A stretch of DNA of 64,000 nt from Kitasatospora sp. A2-31 (GCF_022288725.1 NZ_JAKNTA010000005.1:285658-349657), one strand, 5' to 3'. Positions 32,672 through 43,027 are shown, counted from the first letter of the stretch. The notes: generated from the letters alone by a model not told the origin. Numbers and translations: made by a program.

Positions 32672-35600
32672 GCACCACCGAAGTGAAGGAGCCCCGCGCC
32701 GGGCGACCGGCCGCCGAGCCGACGGCCGAGCGGGCGCGGCGCGCGCACGAGCGCCTGCTGGACGCCGGAGCGGTGCTCCCGGCCGGCACCCTGCCCGGCG
32801 TCGGGGGGCCCGACAGTCCGGCCGACGTTCTCACGGCCCGGACGTACGCCCACCCGGTGCTCGGCGAGCGCCGCGTGGTGCGGCTGGTGCCCGGCGCACT
32901 CGGCCCCGCCGAGGACCTCGCCGTCGACTTCCTCGGCCTGAAGCCCGCCGAGGAGCCGGCCGAGGTCGGCCAGGTGCGGCAGGAGGCGCTCGGATTCCCC
33001 GCCTGGGCGCTGGTCCACGACCCGGCCAACGGGCACCACGCGCTCGCCCTGGTGAAGGAGATGGAGCGGCTCGCCCGGCAGGCCAAGTCCAAGCCCGGGC
33101 ACGCCAAGGACGGTTTCGAGGCGCTCGCCCTGCGCCTCGGCCGTGCCGTGCCGCACTTCCTGCCCACCTTCTGCGAGGAGGTCGGCCGGATCTTCCTCGA
33201 GCAGGGCAACCAGACCTACGCCGGGACGTTCTTCGGCAAGGCCCGCGAGGCCGAGCGCGCCCACGGCCTGACCGTCGACGAGGAGCGGCTGCGCGCCGTC
33301 TTCCTGGAGTTCGCGCTGGCCGGCGCCCTCACCGTCAAGGCCCTGCGCCAGTACGTCAAGGAGCTCAGCGGCCGACTCGACCCGCTGACGGCCTGGCAGC
33401 GGTTCCGCCAGCTCTGCACCGAGCGCTCGGCGGCCGGCATGGCCCCCTACGCCGGGGTCGCCGAGGACGCGCGCGCCCTGATCAGGGCGGCCGGGCTGGA
33501 CCGCACCGAGCAGGAGCGGGCCCTGCTCGCCGAACTGCTCGCCTCGTCCGCCGTCGACCGGGCGCCCGGCGCGTTCTGGAAGTCCTGGCACGGCGCCGTC
33601 GTCGAGCTGGGCCGCAGCGACGAGGCGGTCCGCGTCCGGCTGCTGGAGATCATGCCCGATCCGGCCGGCGCCACCGACCGGACGGCCCAGGACGCCTCGT
33701 GGCTGGCCCTGCTCGCCGAGTCCGGCGCCGAGCAGCTGCTCACCGGTCCGCCGGCCGCCGGCACGGCGGACGCCTCGGACGCCACGGCGCCGGCCGTCTG
33801 GCTGCAGCGCTGGACGGCCCACATCGGCCGCGGCTGGCGCACCAGCGGCTTCAGTGGCGGGACCGTCGCCCTGGCCGGTCGGATGGCCGCACGACTGCGT
33901 GCCGACGGCGTCCCGGTCGACCTCTTCCAGGGCCGCCGGGCCGGCACCACCCGGATCGAGCTGCTCGACCTGCTGCTCGCCGAGGGCGTCCCGGTCGCCG
34001 ACCCGGGCACCGACCTCTCGCTCGACCTGCGCGAGTGGGTCGGCGAGGCCCGGCCCGACGGCCGCACCCTGGCCGCGATCGCCGCCGACCCCCGGTTCCG
34101 CCCCGCGCTGCGCGCCGCCGTCCCGGGCGTCTGGGACGCGGCGGTGCAGAAGGGGCTGCCCGCCCTGCCGGTGCTGCGCGAGCTGTTCGTCGAGTGGTCC
34201 GACGCGCGCGCCGACGAGCTCCTCGCCGCCCGCGGCCTGACGAGCGCCGCCGACCTGCTCCGCGAACTGCGGCCGAGCCGGGTCGCCATCTGCGCCGAGA
34301 ACCCGGCCGCCGCCGAGCGGATCGCCGGCATCGACGTGGCCGGGCTGCTCGCCCGCACCCTCAACGCCGGCATCTTCGACGAACTCGGCTGGCCCGCCCT
34401 GGAGGAGGCGCTCGACCGGTTCGGCGCCGAGCCCAAGGCCGCCCCCGGCCGCCCGGCCGGGAACACCCTCCCGGAGGACGTCCTCCTCGAAGAGGCGTGG
34501 CCGTACCTGATCGTGGCCCGCAAGGGCGAGGTCCTCGTGGTCGGTCCGGAGGGCATCGTGCTGGAGCACACCCTGCGCATCCCCGACAAGCTGGAGCGCT
34601 GGCAGCGGCCCCGGATCCGCTACGTCGACGGCGAACTGCTGGTCGCCTGGTACCGGGAGGGCAAGCAGCGGGCCTACTGGTCCGGCCGCCCGGCCGAGGT
34701 CTTCGACCTCGGCGGCGAGACCATCGTCAGCTACTACGGCGGCCGCGACGAGCCCGGCGCCCCGTCCCTCGCGCTGCCCGGCGGCGGACGGTCCACCGGC
34801 GAGCGCCCCCTGCACCCCGGCGACACCCGGGCGCCCGCCGAGCACCCGGTGCTCGGCGACGGCACCGGCCACTGGACGGTCCGCTACGGCCGCAACGGCG
34901 GCCACCTCGTCGAGCTGGACCCGGCCACCGGCACCCTCGGTCGCCCCTCCGAGCCGCCCCGGATCGCCGCCGGCGCCGCCGCCGGTCTGCTCGACGTGCA
35001 CCGCACCCGGCTGCTCCCGATGCAGCCCGGTCTGGAGGCCACCCCGCTCGGCACCGACGGCACCGTCCTCGGCAGCTGGGTCCGGGTCGACGGGGCCCGG
35101 GTCACCACCGGGACCGCCGACGGGACCACCCTGGTCCTGACGGGCACCGGCGCACACGCCCAGCGCTACCCGGTCGGCCGGCTCGGGCTGCCCGGCGGTG
35201 CCAACCCGCTGGTCGTCGAGCAGGGCAGCGGCCTCGCCCTCGTCCTGAACCCGGGCACCGGCGGTGCCGAGACCGGCGGCTCCCCCGCCGCTACCGCCGG
35301 GGCCGCTACCGCCGGGGCCGTGCCCGCCGGGGCCCGGCCCGGCGACACCATCGGCGACCTGCACGCCTGCCGCCCCGGCGGGCCCGACGCGGCCGGTACC
35401 GCGCTCGTCCCGCCGCTGACCCACTGGCACGCCCTGCGGCCGCGCGACGAGGCGGGCTCGCAGGCCCTGCGCGCGGTCACCGCCGAGCACGCCGCCCGAC
35501 TGATCGACGCCGCCTGGCCCGTCGACACCGAGCCGGTGCCCGCCGACGAGCAGCGCTGGCTCACCGTCCAGGGCGTGCGCCGCCTGCTGGCCAACGGCAA

Positions 35601-38600
35601 GGACAGCCGCGCCGAGCTGCCCGTCGAGGCGGTCGGTGCGCTGCTCCCCGCCGTGGGGCACCCCCTGCTGCGCGCCGGCGTGGCCGGCTTCGCCCGGGCC
35701 GCCGCCGACCTGCTGGACCGGGCCGCCCGCTTCGCCCCGCAGCCCGAGGCCGAGCGCCGCACCAAGCCCGGCACCGCCGGCGCGGCCGAGTACCGGCCCG
35801 AGCACGGCCGCGACCACGAGCTGCGCGAGGCGGTCGGGATCCTGCTGCCCGGCCTCGGTGGCTTCGGTCGCTCCTGGGGCACCTCCGCCCCGTGGCAGGT
35901 CGTCAACAACCTGCGCACCGTCACCGCCGTCCTCGCCGATCCCCCCGCCGTGCCCGAGGGCGCCGACGGTTGGGCGGTGCCGCTGCGGATCGACCTCCAG
36001 GGCGACGACGACCACCACGGCTGGCTCCACCTGCTCGGCCGGCTCGGCACCGTGGCCTACGCGGCCGCCGCCCCGCTCACCGACAGCGCCCGCCGGTCCT
36101 CCCTCGCCCTCCTGCTCGACGAGCTGACCACGGGCGTGCTCGCCGACCGCGGTGCCACCCTGCGCGAGCTCAGCCTCGCCGAACCGCTCGCCGGCTCGAC
36201 CGGCTACCACCAGCACGAGAAGCGGGCCGGCCAGGTGCTGCGCCTCGGGGACCGCACCGTCGTGATCCTCGGCTGCAGCCAGCACCAGGACGACCAGGTG
36301 CACTGGCTCGCCGTCGACCACGACCCGAGCGGCGTGTTCGGCCCGGTCGCGCACTTCACCACCACCGCGGAGCGCACCACCGAGGAACGGATCGACGCCG
36401 CCTGGGTGGCCGGGTTCCGGCAGGCGCTGGCCCTGCGCGGGCCCACCACCCGGGACGCGGCCCACGCCGCCGACTTCGCCGAGCGCACCGGCATCGGCAC
36501 CGCCCGCGCCGGCCTGCTGCTCAGCCCGCCCGACACCCTCTTCCACTGGTACGGCAGCGTGCTGCCCGCCGACCGGCTCCAGGAGTACGGCCTCAAAGCC
36601 GGCGAGGCCAAGGCCGCCCGCGACTGGCTGCGCGACCGCGACCGGGAGGGCCTCACCGGCGTCTGGACGGCCCTGCTGCCCGCCGACCCGGAGGCCCTGT
36701 GGACCGACGGCCCCGACACCGCAGCCGGCGCCGCCTGGTGGACGGAGCGGTTCGGACGGCTCGTCACCCTGCCCGAGGAGTCCCAGGCCACCGTGAGCGG
36801 CGCCGACATCGGCCACATCGAGGCCGTGCTCAACCCCGCCCGGGACAGCTGGCTCACCCGCACCACCGGCTACCGGTTGCGCGCCGGCGAGGACGGCGAC
36901 CAGGCGGACCGCCTGGTCGCCGACGACCCGGCCGCCCTGCCCGGCAACAACGCGCTGCGCGGCTCGGTCGACGCCCTCCGCTGGCTCGCCTACCACCTGC
37001 CCGCCGACAGCCCGCTGCGCCCGGTGCTGCCGCAGGCCGCCGCCGCGCTGCGCGCCCGCCTCGCCGACCCCGGTCTGCTGCTCGACTACGGTCTCTACAG
37101 CACCGTCAAGGACGGGAAGCTGGCGCCCGTGCTGCGCAGCCACTTCGGGCTGCCGGAGGAGGGCGGCGCCGACGCCGACGGCCTGGTCCGCTGCGGCGAG
37201 GCACTCGTTCTCGCCCCCGGCCCCGGCGGCATCGAGTACGCCTGGCTGCGCCCGGCCGGGCTCACCGGCGGCGACGACCCGCTGCTGGAGCTGCTCGGCG
37301 GACTCGCCCAGAGCTACTGGTTCGACAGCCAGCTCCCGGCCCTGCGGGCCGTCCTCGACGGCGAGCCGGAGCGTCTGGTCGCCCTGCCGGCCGTGCCGCC
37401 CGCCGCGGGACCGGAGGCCGGCGGCAAGGCCGCCGCGCCGGGCAGCTGGCTGCAGAACCCGCAGCTCAGCGTCCCCGACCTGGTCGCCGAGGTGGCCAAG
37501 ACGCACGCCCTCGGCGAGGACGCGGCCGCGCTCTACCTCCAGCTGCTCGCGCTGCCCGACCCGACCGACCGCAACGTCGCCCGCTGGACGGGCTGGAAGC
37601 CCGCCCGGTTGAAGAAGGCCCGGGCCGAACTCGTCGCCGCCGAGGGCCTGGTCCTGGAGGCCAAGCGGGCCCGGGCCGGCCGCAGCCTCTTCCTGCCCGG
37701 CGGCTGGCAGGAGGCCAAGGCCCCCGCCCTTCCCGCCGAGGCCTGGAAGGCCGGGCTGTACGACCTGCCCACCCGCCGCGTGGCCCTGCCGCACCTGCCG
37801 GTCCCCGAGCTGTTCGCGCGGGCCTGGCAGCGGATCGGCGAGGGCGACACCCCCGGATACGAAGAGCTCCAGACCAGCAAGCGCAGGAAGGCCCCGCCGA
37901 TGAGCACCACCACCGAGACCGCGGTCGCGTCCGCCGGCACCGCGGCCGCCACCCCGGCCGGGGCGGCGACCCGTCAGATCGTCCCGCCGGAGGAGAAGTA
38001 CGCCGCCGAACTGGAGTTCCTCGCCGCGCACGACTCCGGCCCCCGGCCGCCGGGCTGGCGGCTCACCCCGCGCGCCGTGGTCACCTTCGTCATGGGCAGC
38101 GGCGGTGAGAAGCTCAAGGCCGGGCGGAAGAGCCTGGTCGTCGAGCAGAAGTTCGTCGGCGAGCGGGCGCTGGTCGAGCGCTGCGTCGTCACCCTCGCCG
38201 GCGAGCGCGGCCTGCTGCTCGTCGGCGAGCCCGGCACCGCCAAGTCGATGCTCTCCGAACTGCTCGCCGCCGCGGTCTGCGGCACCAGCGCGCTCACCGT
38301 CCAGGGCACCGCCGGGACCACCGAGGACCAGCTCAAGTACGGGTGGAACTACGCCCTGCTGCTGGCCAAGGGCCCGAGCCGGGAGGCCCTGGTGCCCTCG
38401 CCGGTGCTCACCGCGATGACCACCGGGGCGGTCGCCCGGGTCGAGGAGGTCACCCGCTGCCTGCCCGAGGTGCAGGACGCCCTGGTCTCGCTGCTCTCCG
38501 AACGGCGCATCGCCGTCCCGGAGCTGGCCGGTACCCCGGACGGCCAGCTGCACGCCGCGGCCGGCTTCACCCTGATCGCCACCGCCAACCTGCGGGACAA

Positions 38601-39084
38601 GGGCGTCAGCGAGATGTCCGCCGCGCTCAAGCGCCGGTTCAACTTCGAGACGGTCGGCCCGATCGGCAGCCTCGCGGCCGAGGTCGAGCTGGTCCGCCGC
38701 CAGTCCACCGCCGCCGTCGCCCGGGCCGGGGCCCCGTTCGCGGTGGACGACGCGGTGCTGGAGGCCCTCGTCACGGCCTTCCGGGACCTCCGCACCGGCC
38801 GCTCCACCGAGGGCTGGGACGTCGAGCGTCCGTCCACCGTGATGAGCACCGCCGAGGCGGTCTCGGTGGCCACCGCGCTCGGCGTCTCCGCCGCCTACCT
38901 GCCCGACGGCGGCGACGTGCTCGGCCGGCTTCCCGGTCAGCTGATCGGTGTCGTCCGCAAGGACGACCCGGCGGACGCCGCCCGCCTGCTCGGCTACTGG
39001 GACGGCCCGGTCCGCCGCCGCGCCGAGCAGGGCGCCGCCACCTGGCGCACCCTGTGGGACCTCCGTTCGGCGCTGGAGGCGTGA
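32668..39084 (+). CDS. Giant protein fused in frame to a MoxR-family AAA+ ATPase
   Basis: One uninterrupted frame of 2138 residues. Residues 1-1744 are unassigned: helical repeats to about 600, then beta-strand-rich repeats (600-900) that look propeller-like, then mixed helices. Residues 1745-2138 are a complete MoxR ATPase: Walker A GEPGTAKS near 1852, a Walker B region VARVEEVTRC in which the usual Asp-Glu is Glu-Glu, sensor 1 in IATANLRD, and arginine-rich ALKRRFNFE. Between them lie an ATG at 37900 and AGGAAG 9 bases before it, exactly where a separate moxR gene would begin. So either a fusion, or a fusion plus an internally started 394-residue ATPase, is made. The ATPase probably remodels a complex with the vWA protein downstream. 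Confidence 0.85.
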   Translation: MSTTEVKEPRAGRPAAEPTAERARRAHERLLDAGAVLPAGTLPGVGGPDSPADVLTARTYAHPVLGERRVVRLVPGALGPAEDLAVDFLGLKPAEEPAEVGQVRQEALGFPAWALVHDPANGHHALALVKEMERLARQAKSKPGHAKDGFEALALRLGRAVPHFLPTFCEEVGRIFLEQGNQTYAGTFFGKAREAERAHGLTVDEERLRAVFLEFALAGALTVKALRQYVKELSGRLDPLTAWQRFRQLCTERSAAGMAPYAGVAEDARALIRAAGLDRTEQERALLAELLASSAVDRAPGAFWKSWHGAVVELGRSDEAVRVRLLEIMPDPAGATDRTAQDASWLALLAESGAEQLLTGPPAAGTADASDATAPAVWLQRWTAHIGRGWRTSGFSGGTVALAGRMAARLRADGVPVDLFQGRRAGTTRIELLDLLLAEGVPVADPGTDLSLDLREWVGEARPDGRTLAAIAADPRFRPALRAAVPGVWDAAVQKGLPALPVLRELFVEWSDARADELLAARGLTSAADLLRELRPSRVAICAENPAAAERIAGIDVAGLLARTLNAGIFDELGWPALEEALDRFGAEPKAAPGRPAGNTLPEDVLLEEAWPYLIVARKGEVLVVGPEGIVLEHTLRIPDKLERWQRPRIRYVDGELLVAWYREGKQRAYWSGRPAEVFDLGGETIVSYYGGRDEPGAPSLALPGGGRSTGERPLHPGDTRAPAEHPVLGDGTGHWTVRYGRNGGHLVELDPATGTLGRPSEPPRIAAGAAAGLLDVHRTRLLPMQPGLEATPLGTDGTVLGSWVRVDGARVTTGTADGTTLVLTGTGAHAQRYPVGRLGLPGGANPLVVEQGSGLALVLNPGTGGAETGGSPAATAGAATAGAVPAGARPGDTIGDLHACRPGGPDAAGTALVPPLTHWHALRPRDEAGSQALRAVTAEHAARLIDAAWPVDTEPVPADEQRWLTVQGVRRLLANGKDSRAELPVEAVGALLPAVGHPLLRAGVAGFARAAADLLDRAARFAPQPEAERRTKPGTAGAAEYRPEHGRDHELREAVGILLPGLGGFGRSWGTSAPWQVVNNLRTVTAVLADPPAVPEGADGWAVPLRIDLQGDDDHHGWLHLLGRLGTVAYAAAAPLTDSARRSSLALLLDELTTGVLADRGATLRELSLAEPLAGSTGYHQHEKRAGQVLRLGDRTVVILGCSQHQDDQVHWLAVDHDPSGVFGPVAHFTTTAERTTEERIDAAWVAGFRQALALRGPTTRDAAHAADFAERTGIGTARAGLLLSPPDTLFHWYGSVLPADRLQEYGLKAGEAKAARDWLRDRDREGLTGVWTALLPADPEALWTDGPDTAAGAAWWTERFGRLVTLPEESQATVSGADIGHIEAVLNPARDSWLTRTTGYRLRAGEDGDQADRLVADDPAALPGNNALRGSVDALRWLAYHLPADSPLRPVLPQAAAALRARLADPGLLLDYGLYSTVKDGKLAPVLRSHFGLPEEGGADADGLVRCGEALVLAPGPGGIEYAWLRPAGLTGGDDPLLELLGGLAQSYWFDSQLPALRAVLDGEPERLVALPAVPPAAGPEAGGKAAAPGSWLQNPQLSVPDLVAEVAKTHALGEDAAALYLQLLALPDPTDRNVARWTGWKPARLKKARAELVAAEGLVLEAKRARAGRSLFLPGGWQEAKAPALPAEAWKAGLYDLPTRRVALPHLPVPELFARAWQRIGEGDTPGYEELQTSKRRKAPPMSTTTETAVASAGTAAATPAGAATRQIVPPEEKYAAELEFLAAHDSGPRPPGWRLTPRAVVTFVMGSGGEKLKAGRKSLVVEQKFVGERALVERCVVTLAGERGLLLVGEPGTAKSMLSELLAAAVCGTSALTVQGTAGTTEDQLKYGWNYALLLAKGPSREALVPSPVLTAMTTGAVARVEEVTRCLPEVQDALVSLLSERRIAVPELAGTPDGQLHAAAGFTLIATANLRDKGVSEMSAALKRRFNFETVGPIGSLAAEVELVRRQSTAAVARAGAPFAVDDAVLEALVTAFRDLRTGRSTEGWDVERPSTVMSTAEAVSVATALGVSAAYLPDGGDVLGRLPGQLIGVVRKDDPADAARLLGYWDGPVRRRAEQGAATWRTLWDLRSALEA
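37885..37902 (+). promoter_or_regulatory. Internal ribosome site and ATG for a separate MoxR product
   Basis: AGGAAG sits 9 bases before an in-frame ATG inside the giant gene. The ATG opens a typical disordered MoxR N-terminus (MSTTTETAVASAG). This looks like a former gene boundary whose stop codon has been lost, and it may still work. Confidence 0.55.
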
Positions 39085-39088
39085 CGCG

Positions 39089-42000
39089 ATGACGACGACG
39101 AGCAGCGCGGCACCCCCCGGCCGCGAAGCGGCTCCGGGGGCGTCCGGTGGCACCGGTGGGCCTGGTGGGCCCGCCCGGTCCGGTCGCTCCGGCCGAGCCG
39201 CGGGCACCGGCGACCCACGGGCGGCGGTGGAGGCCGAGACGGCACGCCTGGCCGCCGCGGGCGTCGGCGCGCCCGGGCCGTACCTGATCGGGGTCCGGCA
39301 CCACGCGCCCTCGCTCAGCGCGGCCGTGCCCGCGCTGCTCGACGCCGTCCGGCCCGAGGTGGTGCTGGTGGAGCTGCCCGCCGAGTTCCAGCCGTGGCTC
39401 GGCTGGCTGGCGGACGACTCCACCCGGGCGCCCGTCGCCCTCGCCGCCGCCCCCGGCGGGTCCGGGGACGACGGCCCCGGGGGCGGCGCGGGCGCGGGGG
39501 CGTCCGGGCTCGCCTTCTACCCGTTCGCCGACTTCTCCCCGGAGCTGGCGGCGCTGCGGTGGGCCCGGCGCAACGGCGTGGAGGCGGTGGCCTGCGACCT
39601 TCCGCTCGCCCAGCGCGCCGACGCCGGACGAGGCGTCACCGACCGCTCCGGCACCGACCGGGCGGACGGTCCTCCCGCCACCGGTACCCCCCTGGCCGGC
39701 CGCGGCCCGGGCGTCGCCGCCGCGCTGCGCCGCCGGCTCACCGGGCGGGACGACGACGAGGACCTCTGGGACCGCCTGGTCGAGACCGCCGCCCCGGGCT
39801 CCACCCCGGAGGCGGTGCGGCGCGCCGCACTGCTGGTCGGCTGGGCCATGCGTCGCGACGCCGAGGACGGCCCCGGCGTCGACCCGTACGACCTGCGCCG
39901 CGAGGCGTGGATGCGGGCGCGGATCGCGGCCGCCGCCTCGGGCGGTCGGCGCGTCGCCGCCGTCGTCGGGGCGTTCCACGCCCCCGCGCTGCTCGACGCC
40001 GCCGAGCGGCCGGACGGGCCGCAGCCGTCGGAGTCGGCCGCCGTAGCCGGTGACCCCGGGGCCCGGGCGGCCGCGGGGACCGCGGCGGGGCCGGCCGGCT
40101 CCCCGGTGGAGGAGCCGCCGGCCGACGGCCACGTCGTCTCCCTGATCCCGTACACCTACCCGCTGCTGGACGCCCGCTCCGGCTACCCGGCCGGCATCCG
40201 GGACCCGGAATGGCAGCACACCGTCCTCGAGGCCGGCGGGGACCGGGAGCGACTCGCCGAGGCGCTCGTCCGCACCGCGGTGCGGATCTGCGAGGCCCTG
40301 CGCACCCAGGACCACCCCGCCGGCCCGGCCGACGCCCGGGAGATCGTCCGCCTCGCCGGCGACCTCGCCCGGCTGCGCGGGCTCTCCGCCCCCGGCCGGG
40401 GCGAACTGGTCGAGGCCGTGCAGACCGTACTGGCCCAGGGCGAGCCGCTGGGCCGGGGCCGGGCGGTCGCCCGCGCGCTCGAACGCGTCCTGGTCGGCAC
40501 CCGCACCGGCCGGGCCGCCCCCGCGGCCCCCCGCAGCGGTCTGGCCCCCGCCGTCGAGGCCCTGCTCGCCGAACTCGGCCTCCCCGGCCCCGCCGACGCC
40601 GCCGAGTCCTCCCCGCGCGACCTCCGGCTCGACCCGCTGCGCTCACCCCTCGACCGCCGCCGCGAGCTGCTCCTCCACCGCCTCACCGCCTGCGGCGTCC
40701 CCTACGGCGAACCGCTCGCCGGCACCGGTGCGGGCGGCATCGAGACCATCGGCACCCGCTGGCAGGTGCAGTGGACGCCGGCCACCGCGGCCATGCTGAC
40801 GGTCGCGGGCACCCGGGGCGTCACCCCCGCGCAGGCGGCCGAGGGCGCCCTGCGGGAACGGCTGCGCCGCGAGCAGCAGGCCGACGGCCCGACCGCGCGC
40901 GACGTGCTGCAGGGCCTCGCGGACGCCGCGGCCTGCGGCCTGGCCGCCCTCGCCGACGTCCGCCTCGCCCAGCTCACCTCCGTCCTCCCCGAGAGCGGCA
41001 CGCTGCCCGAACTCCTCGACGGCCTCGCCCTTCTGGACCGCCTCACCGCGGGCCACGCCCCCGGCCTGCCGGCGGCCGCAGCCGTCGCTGCGGAAGACCA
41101 CACCCCGGCGGCCGGGCCGGAGGCCGCCGGACGTGCCGCAGCGCTGGCGGCGGCGGCCGAGCTGCTGACCGTCGCCGCCGTGCGGCAGCTGGAGGGGGTG
41201 GGCGGTTCGGACGATCCCGCCGACGCGCGGGCCCTCCTGGAGCTGGCCGGGCGCGCCGACCGGTCGGGCGGGCTGCGACTCGGCCACGTGCTCGCCGAAC
41301 TCGCGAACGGCGGGAGCCCGCTGGTTCGGGGCGCGGCCGGCTCGGTGCGGGTGCTCCTCGGGCACGACAGCGCCTCGGCGTTCGGCGGCCGCGCCGCCTC
41401 CTGGGTCGACGGGGCCACCGACCCCGCGGCACGGCACGCCCTCGCCCGCTCGCTGGTCGGGATGCTCACGGCGGCCGAAGGGCTCCTCGCCACCGCACCC
41501 GAGGTCCTGGAACCCGTCCTGGAACGGGTGACGGCACTCGCCGACACGGACTTCCTCGACCGGCTGCCCGCGCTGCGCGGCGGCTTCGACACCCTCAGCC
41601 CGGCCGCCCGCGACCGGCTGCTGACGCTCGTGGAGGAGCGCCTCGGCACCCGGGTGCAGGCCCTGCCGGACGCCGTCGCACCGGCGCTGTTCGCCCGGTG
41701 GGCCGGGGCCGATCTCGCGGCCCGTACCGCACTGGGCCGTCGCGGTCTGCTCCCGGCGGGCACCCTCGGGCCGCCGGCCGGCCGACCCGCGCCGACGACG
41801 GCGCCGCCCGCGGCACCCGGCGGCACGGTCATGCCACCGGCCACTGAGGGGGCCGTGACCGAGGCCCCCGGTACGGCCGCCACCGCACACGCCCTCACCC
41901 CCGCCGAGCGGTGGCGGCTGCTGCTCGGCCGGCCGGGCAGCGGCGGCCTCGGCGGGCGGGCGGCCCGCCTGGCCACCGCGCTCGACGAGCTCTACGGCAC

Positions 42001-43027
42001 CGGCCACGGCGAGGGCTCGGGCCCCCGCCTGGACGGGCGCGGCGGCGCCGGCGGCCAGCGGGGCGGCCGCGGGGCGCCGTACCCGGGGGTGCGCGAGTGG
42101 TCGGAGGAACTGGTCGCGCTGTTCGGCCCCGGCATCCGCGAGGAGGTCCTGGCCGCAGCCGTGGCGCACGGTCGCACCGACGCGCTGTCCGCCGTCGACC
42201 CCGACACCGTCCGGCCGTCCGTCGACCTGCTGCGCACCGTACTGGAGCACGCCGGCGGCCTGCCCGAGGCGCGGATCGCCGCGCTGCGCCCGTTGGTGCG
42301 GCGCCTGGTGGCCGAACTGACCCGGGAGTTGGCGACCAGGCTGCGCCCCGCGCTCACCGGCGTGGGCGTGCCGCGCCCGAGCCGACGGCCCGGCGGCGGG
42401 CTGGACCTGGACCGGACGATCCGGGCCAACCTCGCCACCGCCCGCCCGGCCCCGCCGGGGCCCGAGGGGGAGCGGGGCACGTTGATCGTCCCCGAGCGGC
42501 CGGTGTTCCGGACGAGGGCCCGCAAGGCCGCGGACTGGCGGCTGATCCTGGTCGTGGACGTCTCGGGGTCGATGGAGGCCTCCACGGTCTGGGCGGCGCT
42601 GACCGCCTCGATCCTGGCCGGGGTCCCGTCGCTGAGCACGCACTTCGTGGCCTTCTCGACCGAGGTCGTCGATCTGACCGAACGGGTGCGGGATCCGCTG
42701 AGCCTGCTCCTGGAGGTGCGCATCGGCGGCGGCACCAGCATCGCGACCGGTCTGAAGTACGCGCGGGACCTGGTGACGGTGCCCTCCCGGACCCTGGTCG
42801 CGGTGATCAGCGACTTCGAGGAGGGCGGCCCGGTGGGCGGGCTGCTCGCGCAGACCAGGGCGCTGGTCGACTCCGGGTGCCACGTCCTCGGCTGCGCCGC
42901 GCTGGACGACACCGGGAAGGCGCGGTACTCCAAGGCGGTCGCGGGCCAACTGGTCGCGGCCGGGATGCCGGTGGCGGCACTCAGCCCGCTCGAACTGGCC
43001 CGCTGGGTAGGGGAGAAGGTCCGATGA
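39089..43027 (+). CDS. DUF5682-vWA fusion protein (YehM-YehP-like)
   Basis: A 1312-residue protein. Residues about 60-400 form a DUF5682-type domain opening with YLIGVRHHAPS and VELPAEFQPW and later VVGAFHAPAL. The paired His and the GxFH strand recall the TraB/ChaN/erythromycin-esterase superfamily (inference). A long helical middle follows. From about 1150 a von Willebrand A domain has a complete MIDAS: DVSGSM, Thr in GGGTSIATG and Asp in ISDFEEGG, so it can bind a divalent metal. The ATG follows the previous stop by 4 bases with GGAGG upstream; the end overlaps the next gene by ATGA. In E. coli the two halves are separate genes. Confidence 0.88.
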   Translation: MTTTSSAAPPGREAAPGASGGTGGPGGPARSGRSGRAAGTGDPRAAVEAETARLAAAGVGAPGPYLIGVRHHAPSLSAAVPALLDAVRPEVVLVELPAEFQPWLGWLADDSTRAPVALAAAPGGSGDDGPGGGAGAGASGLAFYPFADFSPELAALRWARRNGVEAVACDLPLAQRADAGRGVTDRSGTDRADGPPATGTPLAGRGPGVAAALRRRLTGRDDDEDLWDRLVETAAPGSTPEAVRRAALLVGWAMRRDAEDGPGVDPYDLRREAWMRARIAAAASGGRRVAAVVGAFHAPALLDAAERPDGPQPSESAAVAGDPGARAAAGTAAGPAGSPVEEPPADGHVVSLIPYTYPLLDARSGYPAGIRDPEWQHTVLEAGGDRERLAEALVRTAVRICEALRTQDHPAGPADAREIVRLAGDLARLRGLSAPGRGELVEAVQTVLAQGEPLGRGRAVARALERVLVGTRTGRAAPAAPRSGLAPAVEALLAELGLPGPADAAESSPRDLRLDPLRSPLDRRRELLLHRLTACGVPYGEPLAGTGAGGIETIGTRWQVQWTPATAAMLTVAGTRGVTPAQAAEGALRERLRREQQADGPTARDVLQGLADAAACGLAALADVRLAQLTSVLPESGTLPELLDGLALLDRLTAGHAPGLPAAAAVAAEDHTPAAGPEAAGRAAALAAAAELLTVAAVRQLEGVGGSDDPADARALLELAGRADRSGGLRLGHVLAELANGGSPLVRGAAGSVRVLLGHDSASAFGGRAASWVDGATDPAARHALARSLVGMLTAAEGLLATAPEVLEPVLERVTALADTDFLDRLPALRGGFDTLSPAARDRLLTLVEERLGTRVQALPDAVAPALFARWAGADLAARTALGRRGLLPAGTLGPPAGRPAPTTAPPAAPGGTVMPPATEGAVTEAPGTAATAHALTPAERWRLLLGRPGSGGLGGRAARLATALDELYGTGHGEGSGPRLDGRGGAGGQRGGRGAPYPGVREWSEELVALFGPGIREEVLAAAVAHGRTDALSAVDPDTVRPSVDLLRTVLEHAGGLPEARIAALRPLVRRLVAELTRELATRLRPALTGVGVPRPSRRPGGGLDLDRTIRANLATARPAPPGPEGERGTLIVPERPVFRTRARKAADWRLILVVDVSGSMEASTVWAALTASILAGVPSLSTHFVAFSTEVVDLTERVRDPLSLLLEVRIGGGTSIATGLKYARDLVTVPSRTLVAVISDFEEGGPVGGLLAQTRALVDSGCHVLGCAALDDTGKARYSKAVAGQLVAAGMPVAALSPLELARWVGEKVR

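Noticed and set aside
32509..39423. A 2304-residue minus-strand frame opposite the giant MoxR fusion gene
   Set aside because: Low-complexity shadow; the plus strand has overlapping start/stop junctions, ribosome sites and a clear ATPase domain.
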